A stretch of 5,407 nucleotides of DNA, taken from the NCBI GenBank assembly GCA_014879435.1, contig JACSSB010000334.1, forward strand, positions 1 through 5,407, read 5' to 3'. Under the pieces are notes generated by a model, which worked only from the letters and a program-made list of their open reading frames with translations, was not told the DNA's origin and ran no database searches. Positions within the stretch are counted from its first letter, which is position 1, and every line of letters starts with the position of its first letter. Of this stretch, positions 1-5,407 are shown in pieces. Both the position numbers and the translations under genes were made by a program. The DNA is from Phycisphaerales bacterium (GTDB taxonomy: Bacteria > Pseudomonadota > Gammaproteobacteria > Competibacterales > Competibacteraceae).

Positions 1-809
1 CCCACGCCACCGGCGACTACCAGTCGCCGTAGCCCTGTCGCACGCAATGCCCGCCGACATTTGATCGCCAGTGTATCCACCACCGCTTCTTCGAAGGCGC
101 GCGCTACATCGGCCCGGTTCTCTGCGGTCGGTTCCAGCCCACGCCAAGTATTGATCGCAGCGGTTTTCAGACCGCTGAAACTGAAATCACAGCCGGGTCG
201 ATCCGTCATCGGTCGTGGGAAGCGAAATCGTCGTGGGTCGCCCTGTTCCGCCAGTTTGGCCAATGCGGGTCCACCCGGATAGGGCAGGCCCAACAGTTTG
301 GCGGTCTTGTCAAAGGCTTCGCCAGCGGCATCGTCCACCGATTCACCCAGTATGCGATATTGGCCAATACCTTCCACTTCCACCAGCAGCGAATGTCCCC
401 CCGACACCAGCAGTGCTACGAAGGGAAACTCAGGAGGTTCCGGTTCCAGCATGGGTGCCAGCAGATGCCCTTCCATATGGTGCACACCAATGGTCGGTAC
501 ACCCCAACCCCAGGCTAAGCCGCGACCGATAGCCGCTCCTACCAGCAGAGCACCGATCAGCCCTGGTCCACGGGTATAAGCCACGCCCTCAATCGCGTGT
601 GGAGTCATCCCCGCCTGTCGGAAGATTTCCCGTAATAGAGGCAGTAATTTGCGTACATGATCGCGCGAGGCCAGTTCCGGTACCACTCCACCGTATTCGG
701 CATGTAATTTGACCTGGCTATGTAGGGCATGTGCCAGTAGGCCCCGCTCGCTGTCATAGAGCGCTACACCGGTTTCATCACAGGATGTTTCGATGCCAAG
801 AAGTAACAT
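1..809 (-). CDS. tsaD: tRNA N6-threonylcarbamoyladenosine (t6A) synthase subunit TsaD, C-terminus cut by window edge
   Basis: TsaD (formerly Gcp/YgjD) transfers the threonylcarbamoyl group from threonylcarbamoyl-AMP to A37 of ANN-decoding tRNAs in the cytoplasm. In bacteria it works with TsaB and TsaE. The frame reads from ATG at 809-807 down to base 1 without a stop, giving 269 complete codons of a family norm near 337, so roughly the last 70 residues lie outside the window. Visible motifs: GIETSCDET at residues 5-13, GGVVPELASRDH at 40-51, the metal-binding HHMEGH with His111 and His115, VSGGH at 135-139, DDAAGEAFDKTAKLLGL at 159-175 and DFSFSGLKT at 208-216; VAGGV begins the last visible segment. 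The third metal ligand, an Asp near residue 300, is not in view. Numbering matches E. coli TsaD through the metal motif, which supports this start. The gene is divergent from rpsU, as in E. coli. Identification is essentially certain. Confidence 0.97.
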   Translation of the reverse strand, partial: MLLLGIETSCDETGVALYDSERGLLAHALHSQVKLHAEYGGVVPELASRDHVRKLLPLLREIFRQAGMTPHAIEGVAYTRGPGLIGALLVGAAIGRGLAWGWGVPTIGVHHMEGHLLAPMLEPEPPEFPFVALLVSGGHSLLVEVEGIGQYRILGESVDDAAGEAFDKTAKLLGLPYPGGPALAKLAEQGDPRRFRFPRPMTDRPGCDFSFSGLKTAAINTWRGLEPTAENRADVARAFEEAVVDTLAIKCRRALRATGLRRLVVAGGV

Positions 810-815
810 GATCAC

Positions 816-820
816 TCACC
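816..820 (-). promoter_or_regulatory. Shine-Dalgarno of tsaD, decides ATG over GTG start
   Basis: Read on the minus strand, GGTGA lies six bases before the ATG at 809-807 and matches the 3' part of the consensus AGGAGGTGA. An in-frame GTG two codons upstream (815-813) abuts this element and would have no spacing from it, so the ATG is the better start. Confidence 0.55.
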
Positions 821-823
821 GTT

Positions 824-852
824 TTGCATTTGATAACGAGCGCGAGTATGAT
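824..852 (+). promoter_or_regulatory. Candidate sigma-70 promoter for the rpsU operon
   Basis: TTGCAT at 824-829 (3 of 6 to TTGACA) is followed after exactly 17 bases by TATGAT at 847-852 (5 of 6 to TATAAT). This would start transcription near 859 and leave a leader of about 60 bases before rpsU. The position, between divergent tsaD and rpsU, is where the E. coli operon promoters lie. The -35 box is poor; the -10 box and spacing are good. No CTG-N10-CAG LexA operator, as known at the E. coli locus, is seen between 810 and 920. This is inferred from motif match only. Confidence 0.45.
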
Positions 853-906
853 TCACCATTTTCTGAATTGTTCAACTCCAGCTCTATTTTGCCCAAAGCC
901 ATGCAT

Positions 907-910
907 GAGG
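907..910 (+). promoter_or_regulatory. Shine-Dalgarno of rpsU
   Basis: GAGG, followed by AAA, lies ten bases before the rpsU ATG at 921. The element sits inside a six-codon leader frame (901-921) whose TAA stop shares its last A with the rpsU start. Confidence 0.6.
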
Positions 911-920
911 AAATGGTTTA

Positions 921-1136
921 ATGCCAGCCGTGAAAGTCAAAGAAAACGAGCCGTTTGATGTCGCATTACGCCGCTTCAAACGTTCCTGTGAGAAAGCCGG
1001 TGTGCTGTCCGAAGTGCGCCGCCGCGAGTTTTACGAGAAACCCACTCAGGAACGCAAACGCAAGCGGGCCGCCGCGGTCAAGCGCCACTTGAAAAAGCTT
1101 TCTCGGGAAGCTGCCCGCCGCATTCGTCTGTTCTAA
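921..1136 (+). CDS. rpsU: 30S ribosomal protein S21
   Basis: S21 is a small basic protein of the 30S subunit platform, near the 3' end of 16S rRNA, and supports translation initiation by helping the mRNA meet the anti-Shine-Dalgarno sequence. The product is 71 residues, the same length as E. coli S21. It contains the signature NEPFDVALRRFKRSCEKAG at residues 9-27 and EVRRREFYEKPT at 31-42, then a Lys/Arg-rich C-terminus ending in Arg-Leu-Phe. GAGG sits ten bases before the ATG. It is the first gene of the rpsU-yqeY-dnaG-rpoD string; yqeY follows after 43 bases. No clear terminator follows it, unlike in E. coli, where a terminator after rpsU lowers dnaG expression. Confidence 0.98.
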   Translation: MPAVKVKENEPFDVALRRFKRSCEKAGVLSEVRRREFYEKPTQERKRKRAAAVKRHLKKLSREAARRIRLF

Positions 1137-1179
1137 ACGTTTCATTCGATCTCTTCTTTCCGTTCGCGAGTCCACCGTC

Positions 1180-1626
1180 ATGTCCCTTAAAGACCGTATT
1201 CAGGATGACATGAAAACCGCCATGCGCGCCAAGGATAAGAGGCGCCTCGGGGCGATCCGCCTGATTCTGGCTGCCATCAAGCAGCGCGAAGTGGACGAAC
1301 GCATCGAATTGCATGATGCCCAGGTGCTCGGCGTGCTAGAGAAAATGATCAAGCAGCGCCGGGAATCGCTCGTTCAGTACCAGAGTGCCGGTCGTGAAGA
1401 TCTGGCAGACCAGGAATCCTTTGAAATCGAGCTGATCCAGTCCTACTTGCCAGCACCATTGAGCGAGGCGGATATCGATACCCTTGTCGCTAACGCTATC
1501 GCCGTGACTGAGGCCCAGTCGATACGCGACATGGCTAAGGTTATGGCCTTGATCAAAGACCAAGCACAAGGGCGGGCCGATATGGCTCAGATCAGTGCTC
1601 GAGTCAAGGCGCGTCTTGGTGCCTAA
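1180..1626 (+). CDS. yqeY: YqeY family protein (GatB/YqeY tail domain)
   Basis: This is a member of the GatB/YqeY family, 148 residues long, the usual family length. The family resembles the helical tail of GatB, the tRNA-binding subunit of Asp/Glu-tRNA amidotransferase, which suggests a tRNA-related role, but its function is not established. Visible features: the N-terminal helical stretch with LKDRIQDDMKTAMRAKDK at residues 3-20 and RLGAIRLILAAIKQREVD at 22-39, the family motif SAGREDLADQESFEIELI at 69-86 followed by QSYLP at 87-91, and a small C-terminal helical domain with GRADM at 131-135. The gene lies between rpsU and dnaG, as in Pseudomonas and other non-enteric gammaproteobacteria. 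No strong Shine-Dalgarno precedes the ATG; the upstream bases are pyrimidine-rich, so translation may depend on coupling or on S1 binding (inference). Confidence 0.93.
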   Translation: MSLKDRIQDDMKTAMRAKDKRRLGAIRLILAAIKQREVDERIELHDAQVLGVLEKMIKQRRESLVQYQSAGREDLADQESFEIELIQSYLPAPLSEADIDTLVANAIAVTEAQSIRDMAKVMALIKDQAQGRADMAQISARVKARLGA

Positions 1627-1670
1627 TCGGAACGGTTGTACTGCGCTTCGCTTTCGATCCGACATTTTTT
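1627..1670 (+). terminator. Possible weak terminator or attenuator between yqeY and dnaG
   Basis: Directly after the yqeY stop, TCGGA (1627-1631) can pair with TCCGA (1658-1662). A six-T run follows at 1665-1670. The stem is only five pairs with a 26-base loop, which itself can form a three-pair GCG/CGC hairpin at 1643-1651. It would be a leaky terminator at best. Partial termination before dnaG would fit the known low primase expression of E. coli, but that link is inference. Confidence 0.27.
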
Positions 1671-1710
1671 CCATCGTGCCCGATCGCTGACAGTTGGCCG
1701 CCGGTCCGCT

Positions 1711-1714
1711 AGGA
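1711..1714 (+). promoter_or_regulatory. Shine-Dalgarno of dnaG, decides start at 1724
   Basis: AGGA lies nine bases before the ATG at 1724. It supports that ATG over an in-frame TTG at 1694, which would add ten residues with no counterpart in known primases. Confidence 0.6.
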
Positions 1715-1723
1715 TTTGTGGAT

Positions 1724-3463
1724 ATGGCTGGTCGTATACCTCGGGAATTCATCGATCAATTACTCAGCCGGGTCGATCTCGTCGAGATCGTCAACGCCCG
1801 GGTGCCGTTGCGCCGAGCGGGCCAAGAATTTATGGCCTGTTGTCCGTTCCACGCGGAAAAAACTCCATCTTTTACGGTTAGCCCGCGCAAGCAGTTTTAC
1901 CACTGCTTCGGCTGTGGTGTTCATGGGACCGCCATTGGATTTTTGATGGCCTATGAGCGTTTGGAATTTCCAGAGGCGGTCGAGGATTTGGCCCGTCTGG
2001 TTGGATTGGAAGTACCCAGAACTGCGGGTGGTTCAAGTGTTTCGACCCAGCCACTATTGGATTGGTTGGCCCAGGCTGATCGGTTCTTCCGCCAGCAATT
2101 ACGCACGCATCCCGCTCGACAACGAGCAGTAGATTATCTGCGCCAGCGCGGGTTAACCGGTCAGATCGCCGCTTCGTTTGGAATCGGCTACGCCCCACCG
2201 GGATGGGATAATCTGAGCCAAACACTGCATCAGGCCGGTGCCACGCCCCAGGATCTGATTGATGCCGGTCTGGCTAGTCGCGACGAACAGGGGCGTGCGC
2301 GTGATCGCTTTCGTGATCGTATTACTTTTCCGATCCGTGATCGCCGTGGCCGAGTCATCGCTTTCGGTGGACGGGCGCTGGATAGTGAGCTTACGCCTAA
2401 ATATTTGAATTCCCCAGAGACGCTGGTATTTCACAAAGGTACAGAGTTGTACGGCTTACACGAGGCCCGCTCCCGTACTCCGCACTTGCAGCGGCTATTG
2501 GTGGTCGAAGGCTACATGGATGTGGTGGCCTTGGCGCAGCATGATATTCCCTACACTGTCGCTACGCTGGGTACGGCTACTACTTCCGAGCACGTCGAGC
2601 GGCTGTTTCGGGTGGTCAGCGATTTGGTGTTCTGCTTTGATGGCGATCGTGCCGGACGGGCAGCGGCTTGGCGAGCGTTGGAAGTTGCGCTGCCTTATTT
2701 GCGTGACGGTCGGCAGATCGGTTTTTTATTGCTGCCCGAAGGTGAAGACCCGGATACCTTGATCCGAAGGGAGGGCCGGGTGGCATTCGAACGACGGTTG
2801 GAACAGGCCATGTCATTGGCTGATTATCTGTTTAGCGCGCTGCGTGCCCAGGTCGATCCCAATACTTTGGCTGGTCGTGCTCGCTTGGCGGAGTTAGCAC
2901 GGCCGTTGCTGGAAAAATTGCCTGATGGGCATTTCCGCGATCTCATGGAGGAGCGATTGCGGCAGGAGGCGCAATTGGTTAGTACTCGGTTGCGGCTGCC
3001 AGCCACGACGACTTCTAACCCGATCGATCACAATTTGCGCTTGACGCGAACCCCCTTGCGCAAGGCGATTGCTCTGCTGTTGTATCGACCGGAACTGGCC
3101 CAGCAGCTCAGGGATGATGCTTTGGCATTTCAGGATGGCGACGAGCCAGGAATGAAGTTGTTGGCTAGCCTGATCGCTGCATGGCGTACCAATCCGCAAC
3201 TGACTACCGCAGCATTACTGGAACGCTACCGGGATACTCGCGAAGGTGTGATTTTGGAGCGGTTGGCGACTTGGGAGCCGGTGATAGCGGAGGGAAATTA
3301 CCAGTTTGCACAGGAATTCAGCGATATTCTCGCCGCTTTGGATCGCCGCAACGATTTGTTGGAGCACTTGCCGGACATGCTGTTACGGCGTGTCTCACCT
3401 CGTGCTTTTAGCACCGAAGAGCAAGAAGTTTTACGGAACTTGACAAAAGTAAAAAATGTCTAA
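1724..3463 (+). CDS. dnaG: DNA primase DnaG
   Basis: DnaG makes the short RNA primers for leading- and lagging-strand synthesis and is recruited to the fork by the DnaB helicase. From ATG 1724 it is 579 residues, against 581 in E. coli, and opens with MAGRIPREFI, matching the family start. Domains: an N-terminal zinc-binding domain (about 1-105) with the CHC2 ligands Cys40, His43, Cys61 and Cys64; the RNA polymerase core (about 108-430) with KYLNSPET at 226-233 and FHKG at 236-239; the TOPRIM fold with VVEGYMD at 260-266 (catalytic Glu262), FDGDRAGR at 305-312 (Asp306, Asp308) and EGEDPDTL at 339-346 (Asp342, Asp344); and a less conserved C-terminal DnaB-binding domain (about 435-579). All metal-binding residues are intact. 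It lies 97 bp after yqeY and 91 bp before rpoD. There is no sign of a frameshift. Identification is essentially certain. Confidence 0.98.
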   Translation: MAGRIPREFIDQLLSRVDLVEIVNARVPLRRAGQEFMACCPFHAEKTPSFTVSPRKQFYHCFGCGVHGTAIGFLMAYERLEFPEAVEDLARLVGLEVPRTAGGSSVSTQPLLDWLAQADRFFRQQLRTHPARQRAVDYLRQRGLTGQIAASFGIGYAPPGWDNLSQTLHQAGATPQDLIDAGLASRDEQGRARDRFRDRITFPIRDRRGRVIAFGGRALDSELTPKYLNSPETLVFHKGTELYGLHEARSRTPHLQRLLVVEGYMDVVALAQHDIPYTVATLGTATTSEHVERLFRVVSDLVFCFDGDRAGRAAAWRALEVALPYLRDGRQIGFLLLPEGEDPDTLIRREGRVAFERRLEQAMSLADYLFSALRAQVDPNTLAGRARLAELARPLLEKLPDGHFRDLMEERLRQEAQLVSTRLRLPATTTSNPIDHNLRLTRTPLRKAIALLLYRPELAQQLRDDALAFQDGDEPGMKLLASLIAAWRTNPQLTTAALLERYRDTREGVILERLATWEPVIAEGNYQFAQEFSDILAALDRRNDLLEHLPDMLLRRVSPRAFSTEEQEVLRNLTKVKNV

Positions 3464-3520
3464 CTTCTTTCATTGATGATAACTGGTAAATTACAGAATT
3501 TTGTGATATTACTAGAAGTT
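3462..3520 (+). repeat. Inverted repeat in AT-rich dnaG-rpoD gap
   Basis: AACTTCT (3462-3468, overlapping the dnaG stop codon) and AGAAGTT (3514-3520) are perfect seven-base inverted copies 45 bases apart. T-rich sequence follows (TATATTTTT at 3521-3529). The whole gap, 3464-3554, is about 31% G+C (28 of 91 bases by hand count), far below the flanking genes. In RNA the arms could close a large AU-rich loop. The distance is long for an intrinsic terminator. An RNase E-accessible processing site, as known in this gap in E. coli, is another possibility. The repeat is seen; its role is inferred. Confidence 0.35.
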
Positions 3521-3528
3521 TATATTTT
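3501..3528 (+). promoter_or_regulatory. Candidate internal promoter for rpoD
   Basis: TTGTGA at 3501-3506 (4 of 6 to TTGACA) is followed by TATATTTT at 3521-3528. TATATT (5 of 6) is 14 bases away, too short; TATTTT at 3523-3528 (4 of 6) is 16 bases away, within the usual range. Initiation would fall near 3535, about 20 bases before the rpoD ATG. Extra promoters serving rpoD are known in E. coli, but such boxes arise easily in AT-rich DNA, so this stays weak. Confidence 0.3.
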
Positions 3529-3554
3529 TCCATACCTCAGTACGTGAACAGGTC

Positions 3555-5407
3555 ATGAGCGAGCAGCAACAATCACAATTGAAGAAGTTGATCGCCCGCG
3601 GCAAAGAAAAGGGATTTCTGACTTATGCCGAGGTGAATGACCATTTGCCCGATGACATCGTCGATCCTGAGCAGATCGAAGATATCATCGCTATGATCAA
3701 CGACATGGGTATCGAAGTTCACGAGTTCGTGCCAGATACCGAAACTTTGTTGCTCAACGAGAACCCGGTTAGTGCCGACGATGATGTGGTTGCCGAAGAA
3801 GCTGCCGCCGCACTGGCTGCTGTGGACAGCGAATTTGGTCGCACCACTGACCCGGTTCGGATGTACATGCGCGAGATGGGAACGGTCGAGTTGCTCACCC
3901 GTGAGGGAGAGATTCAGATCGCCAAGCGCATTGAAGAAGGGATGAGCCAAGTGCTATCGGCGCTGGCCAACTATCCGCAGACGATAGGCGAATTATTACG
4001 GGTCTACGACTCCATTAGTGAAAATGGTACCCGCTTGGCTGACGTGATCAGCGGCTTCCAGGATATCGAAGAAGCCACGCCACCATTGTCTGACGAGGAC
4101 ATGTTATTCGTTACGGATGACGCGGATACCGTGGTCGATGAGGATGAGGTGCAGAGTCAGGATGATGAGGGCGAAGATGTCGGTGTGGGCGAGGGTGATG
4201 AGGACGAAGACGATGGGCGAGGGGCGGTCGAAAATGGACCTGATCCCGAGGAAACTGCCCGCCGTTTTGAAGATCTGCGTGTCCTCTATCATCAGACTCA
4301 AAACAGTGTGGATGAAGTCAGTTTAGAGCATTCCCAGAACCAAGCCCTGCGGCAGCAACTGGGCGAGCGTTTCTTGCAATTTCGGCTGGTGCCGAAGACG
4401 CTTGATCAGTTGGTTGCCAGTCTGCATGAAATGGCCGAGCGCATCCGCGCCCGCGAAAAGGAAATCATGCACATCTGTGTCGGTAGGGCGCAGATGCCAC
4501 GCAAGACTTTTATCACCTCATTTCCTCAAAATGAGACTCGGCTGGATTGGGTAGACGAACAGATTCAAGCCGGTAAGAAATATTCACCTCTGCTGGCAGA
4601 ACAGCGCGAAGCAGTATTGATGGCACAACGACGGTTACAGGAAATCGAAGCCGAAGCCCGGTTATCGATCCACGAAATCAAGGATATCAACCGTCATATG
4701 TCGATCGGGGAAGCCAAGGCACGTCGCGCCAAAAAGGAGATGGTTGAAGCCAACTTGCGGCTGGTGATTTCCATCGCTAAGAAATATACCAATCGTGGCT
4801 TACAGTTCCTGGATCTGATTCAGGAAGGCAACATTGGACTTATGAAAGCGGTGGATAAATTCGAATATCGGCGTGGATACAAGTTTTCGACCTATGCCAC
4901 TTGGTGGATTCGGCAGGCGATCACCCGTTCGATAGCCGATCAGGCCCGCACCATCCGTATTCCGGTACACATGATCGAGACCATCAACAAGCTGAACCGG
5001 ATTTCCCGGCAAATGCTACAGGAGATGGGACGCGAGCCGATGCCAGAAGAGCTGGCTAAGCGCATGGATATGCCGGAGGACAAGGTCCGCAAGGTGTTGA
5101 AGATCGCCAAAGAGCCGATTTCGATGGAAACACCGATCGGTGACGACGAAGATTCGCATTTGGGCGATTTCATCGAAGATGTTATGGTCATGTCGCCGGT
5201 GGAGGCCGCCACGGTCGAGGGACTGCGCGAGTCCACTCGGGAAGTACTGGCCACGCTTACCCCACGCGAGGCTAAGGTATTGCGGATGCGATTCGGTATC
5301 GATATGCCGACCGATCATACCTTGGAGGAAGTCGGCAAGCAGTTCGATGTGACTCGTGAGCGTATTCGTCAGATCGAGGCTAAGGCCCTGCGCAAGCTGC
5401 GGCATCC
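3555..5407 (+). CDS. rpoD: RNA polymerase primary sigma factor RpoD (sigma-70), C-terminus cut by window edge
   Basis: This is the housekeeping sigma factor that directs core RNA polymerase to -10/-35 promoters. The frame is open from ATG 3555 to the window end: 617 complete codons, ending in LRKLRH, where E. coli RpoD has 13 more residues, so the full length is probably near 630. Region 1.1 spans about 1-60 (GFLTYAEVNDHLPDDIVD at 20-37). Region 1.2 contains TTDPVRMYMREMGTVELLTR at 97-116. A long non-conserved region has an acidic tract at about 179-220. Regions 2.1-2.4 span about 380-457, with Trp450/Trp451 for melting and Gln454/Thr457 for the -10 element. Region 3 follows. Region 4.2 carries VTRERIRQIEAKALRKL at 599-615, with Arg601, Glu602 and Arg605 for the -35 element. 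Numbering runs 17 ahead of E. coli from region 2 on, the excess lying upstream. The Shine-Dalgarno is weak (GTGA at 3544-3547). Last visible gene of the operon. Confidence 0.98.
   Translation, partial: MSEQQQSQLKKLIARGKEKGFLTYAEVNDHLPDDIVDPEQIEDIIAMINDMGIEVHEFVPDTETLLLNENPVSADDDVVAEEAAAALAAVDSEFGRTTDPVRMYMREMGTVELLTREGEIQIAKRIEEGMSQVLSALANYPQTIGELLRVYDSISENGTRLADVISGFQDIEEATPPLSDEDMLFVTDDADTVVDEDEVQSQDDEGEDVGVGEGDEDEDDGRGAVENGPDPEETARRFEDLRVLYHQTQNSVDEVSLEHSQNQALRQQLGERFLQFRLVPKTLDQLVASLHEMAERIRAREKEIMHICVGRAQMPRKTFITSFPQNETRLDWVDEQIQAGKKYSPLLAEQREAVLMAQRRLQEIEAEARLSIHEIKDINRHMSIGEAKARRAKKEMVEANLRLVISIAKKYTNRGLQFLDLIQEGNIGLMKAVDKFEYRRGYKFSTYATWWIRQAITRSIADQARTIRIPVHMIETINKLNRISRQMLQEMGREPMPEELAKRMDMPEDKVRKVLKIAKEPISMETPIGDDEDSHLGDFIEDVMVMSPVEAATVEGLRESTREVLATLTPREAKVLRMRFGIDMPTDHTLEEVGKQFDVTRERIRQIEAKALRKLRH

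Noticed and set aside
215..579. Plus-strand open frames of 93-105 residues at the left end
   Set aside because: They lie opposite tsaD, whose minus-strand frame aligns continuously with the TsaD family; the plus-strand products are low-complexity Pro/Arg/Ser-rich shadows.
863..881. CTG...CAG pair in the tsaD-rpsU gap resembling a LexA operator
   Set aside because: The spacing between CTG and CAG is 13 bases instead of the 10 required by the gammaproteobacterial consensus, and the centre is not an alternating AT tract.
1694..1723. Ten-residue N-terminal extension of DnaG from TTG 1694
   Set aside because: The family start MAGRIPR falls at ATG 1724 with AGGA nine bases upstream; the extension has no counterpart in E. 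coli primase.
1336..1752. 138-residue open frame antisense to yqeY
   Set aside because: It lies opposite a well-conserved gene, has no recognisable domain, and ends and starts across unrelated boundaries; it is a shadow of yqeY codon usage.
3440..3445. Perfect TTGACA -35 hexamer at the end of dnaG
   Set aside because: No acceptable -10 hexamer lies 15-19 bases downstream; the bases there read TAACTT/ACTTCT. It encodes dnaG codons and is probably chance. No sigma-32-like -10 was seen either.
3483..3496. CTGGTAAATTACAG in the dnaG-rpoD gap, LexA-like ends
   Set aside because: Only 8 bases separate CTG and CAG instead of 10, and the inner bases do not continue the palindrome.
3573..3950. 125-residue open frame antisense to the start of rpoD
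   Set aside because: It is opposite the conserved regions 1.1-1.2 of RpoD, and its sequence is explained by the complement of those codons.
4117..4326. Small Met/Arg-rich plus-strand frame within rpoD
   Set aside because: It is the shifted reading of the GAT/GAG-rich acidic tract of RpoD.
5016..5405. 129-residue open frame antisense to the end of rpoD
   Set aside because: It is opposite the highly conserved regions 3-4 of RpoD; no family resemblance was seen.

Overview
The window carries the macromolecular-synthesis locus of a gammaproteobacterium. A minus-strand tsaD runs off the left edge. Divergent from it is a plus-strand gene string, rpsU - yqeY - dnaG - rpoD, and rpoD runs off the right edge. 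All proteins can be aligned from memory with Escherichia coli counterparts almost without gaps, for example TsaD HHMEGH, DnaG CCPFH and FDGDRAGR, and RpoD regions 2 to 4. Three things point to a non-enteric gammaproteobacterium: a yqeY gene between rpsU and dnaG (the arrangement found in Pseudomonas and relatives, absent from E. coli), moderate base composition, and a sigma-70 with the large non-conserved region. The genus cannot be settled from these housekeeping genes alone.

Layout: 1-809 (minus) is tsaD, with 269 complete codons of an expected 335-340. 810-920 is a divergent control region with a plausible sigma-70 promoter for rpsU. 921-1136 is rpsU, 1180-1626 yqeY, 1724-3463 dnaG, and 3555-5407 rpoD, with 617 complete codons and about 13 residues missing at the C-terminus. 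The gaps are 43 bp (rpsU-yqeY), 97 bp (yqeY-dnaG, with a T-run and a weak hairpin) and 91 bp (dnaG-rpoD, strikingly AT-rich at about 31% GC, with an inverted repeat and promoter-like boxes). No stretch over 300 bases lacks a gene.

The products span translation (S21; TsaD for tRNA t6A modification; possibly YqeY), replication initiation (DnaG primase) and transcription initiation (RpoD). In E. coli, co-transcription of rpsU, dnaG and rpoD is tuned by internal terminators, internal promoters and RNA processing. The intergenic signals here sit in comparable places but are only candidates.

I found no undescribed system, mobile element, CRISPR array or RNA gene. The observations worth a second look are regulatory: the gaps inside the operon, a tiny leader frame that overlaps the rpsU start codon, and the acidic tract in RpoD.
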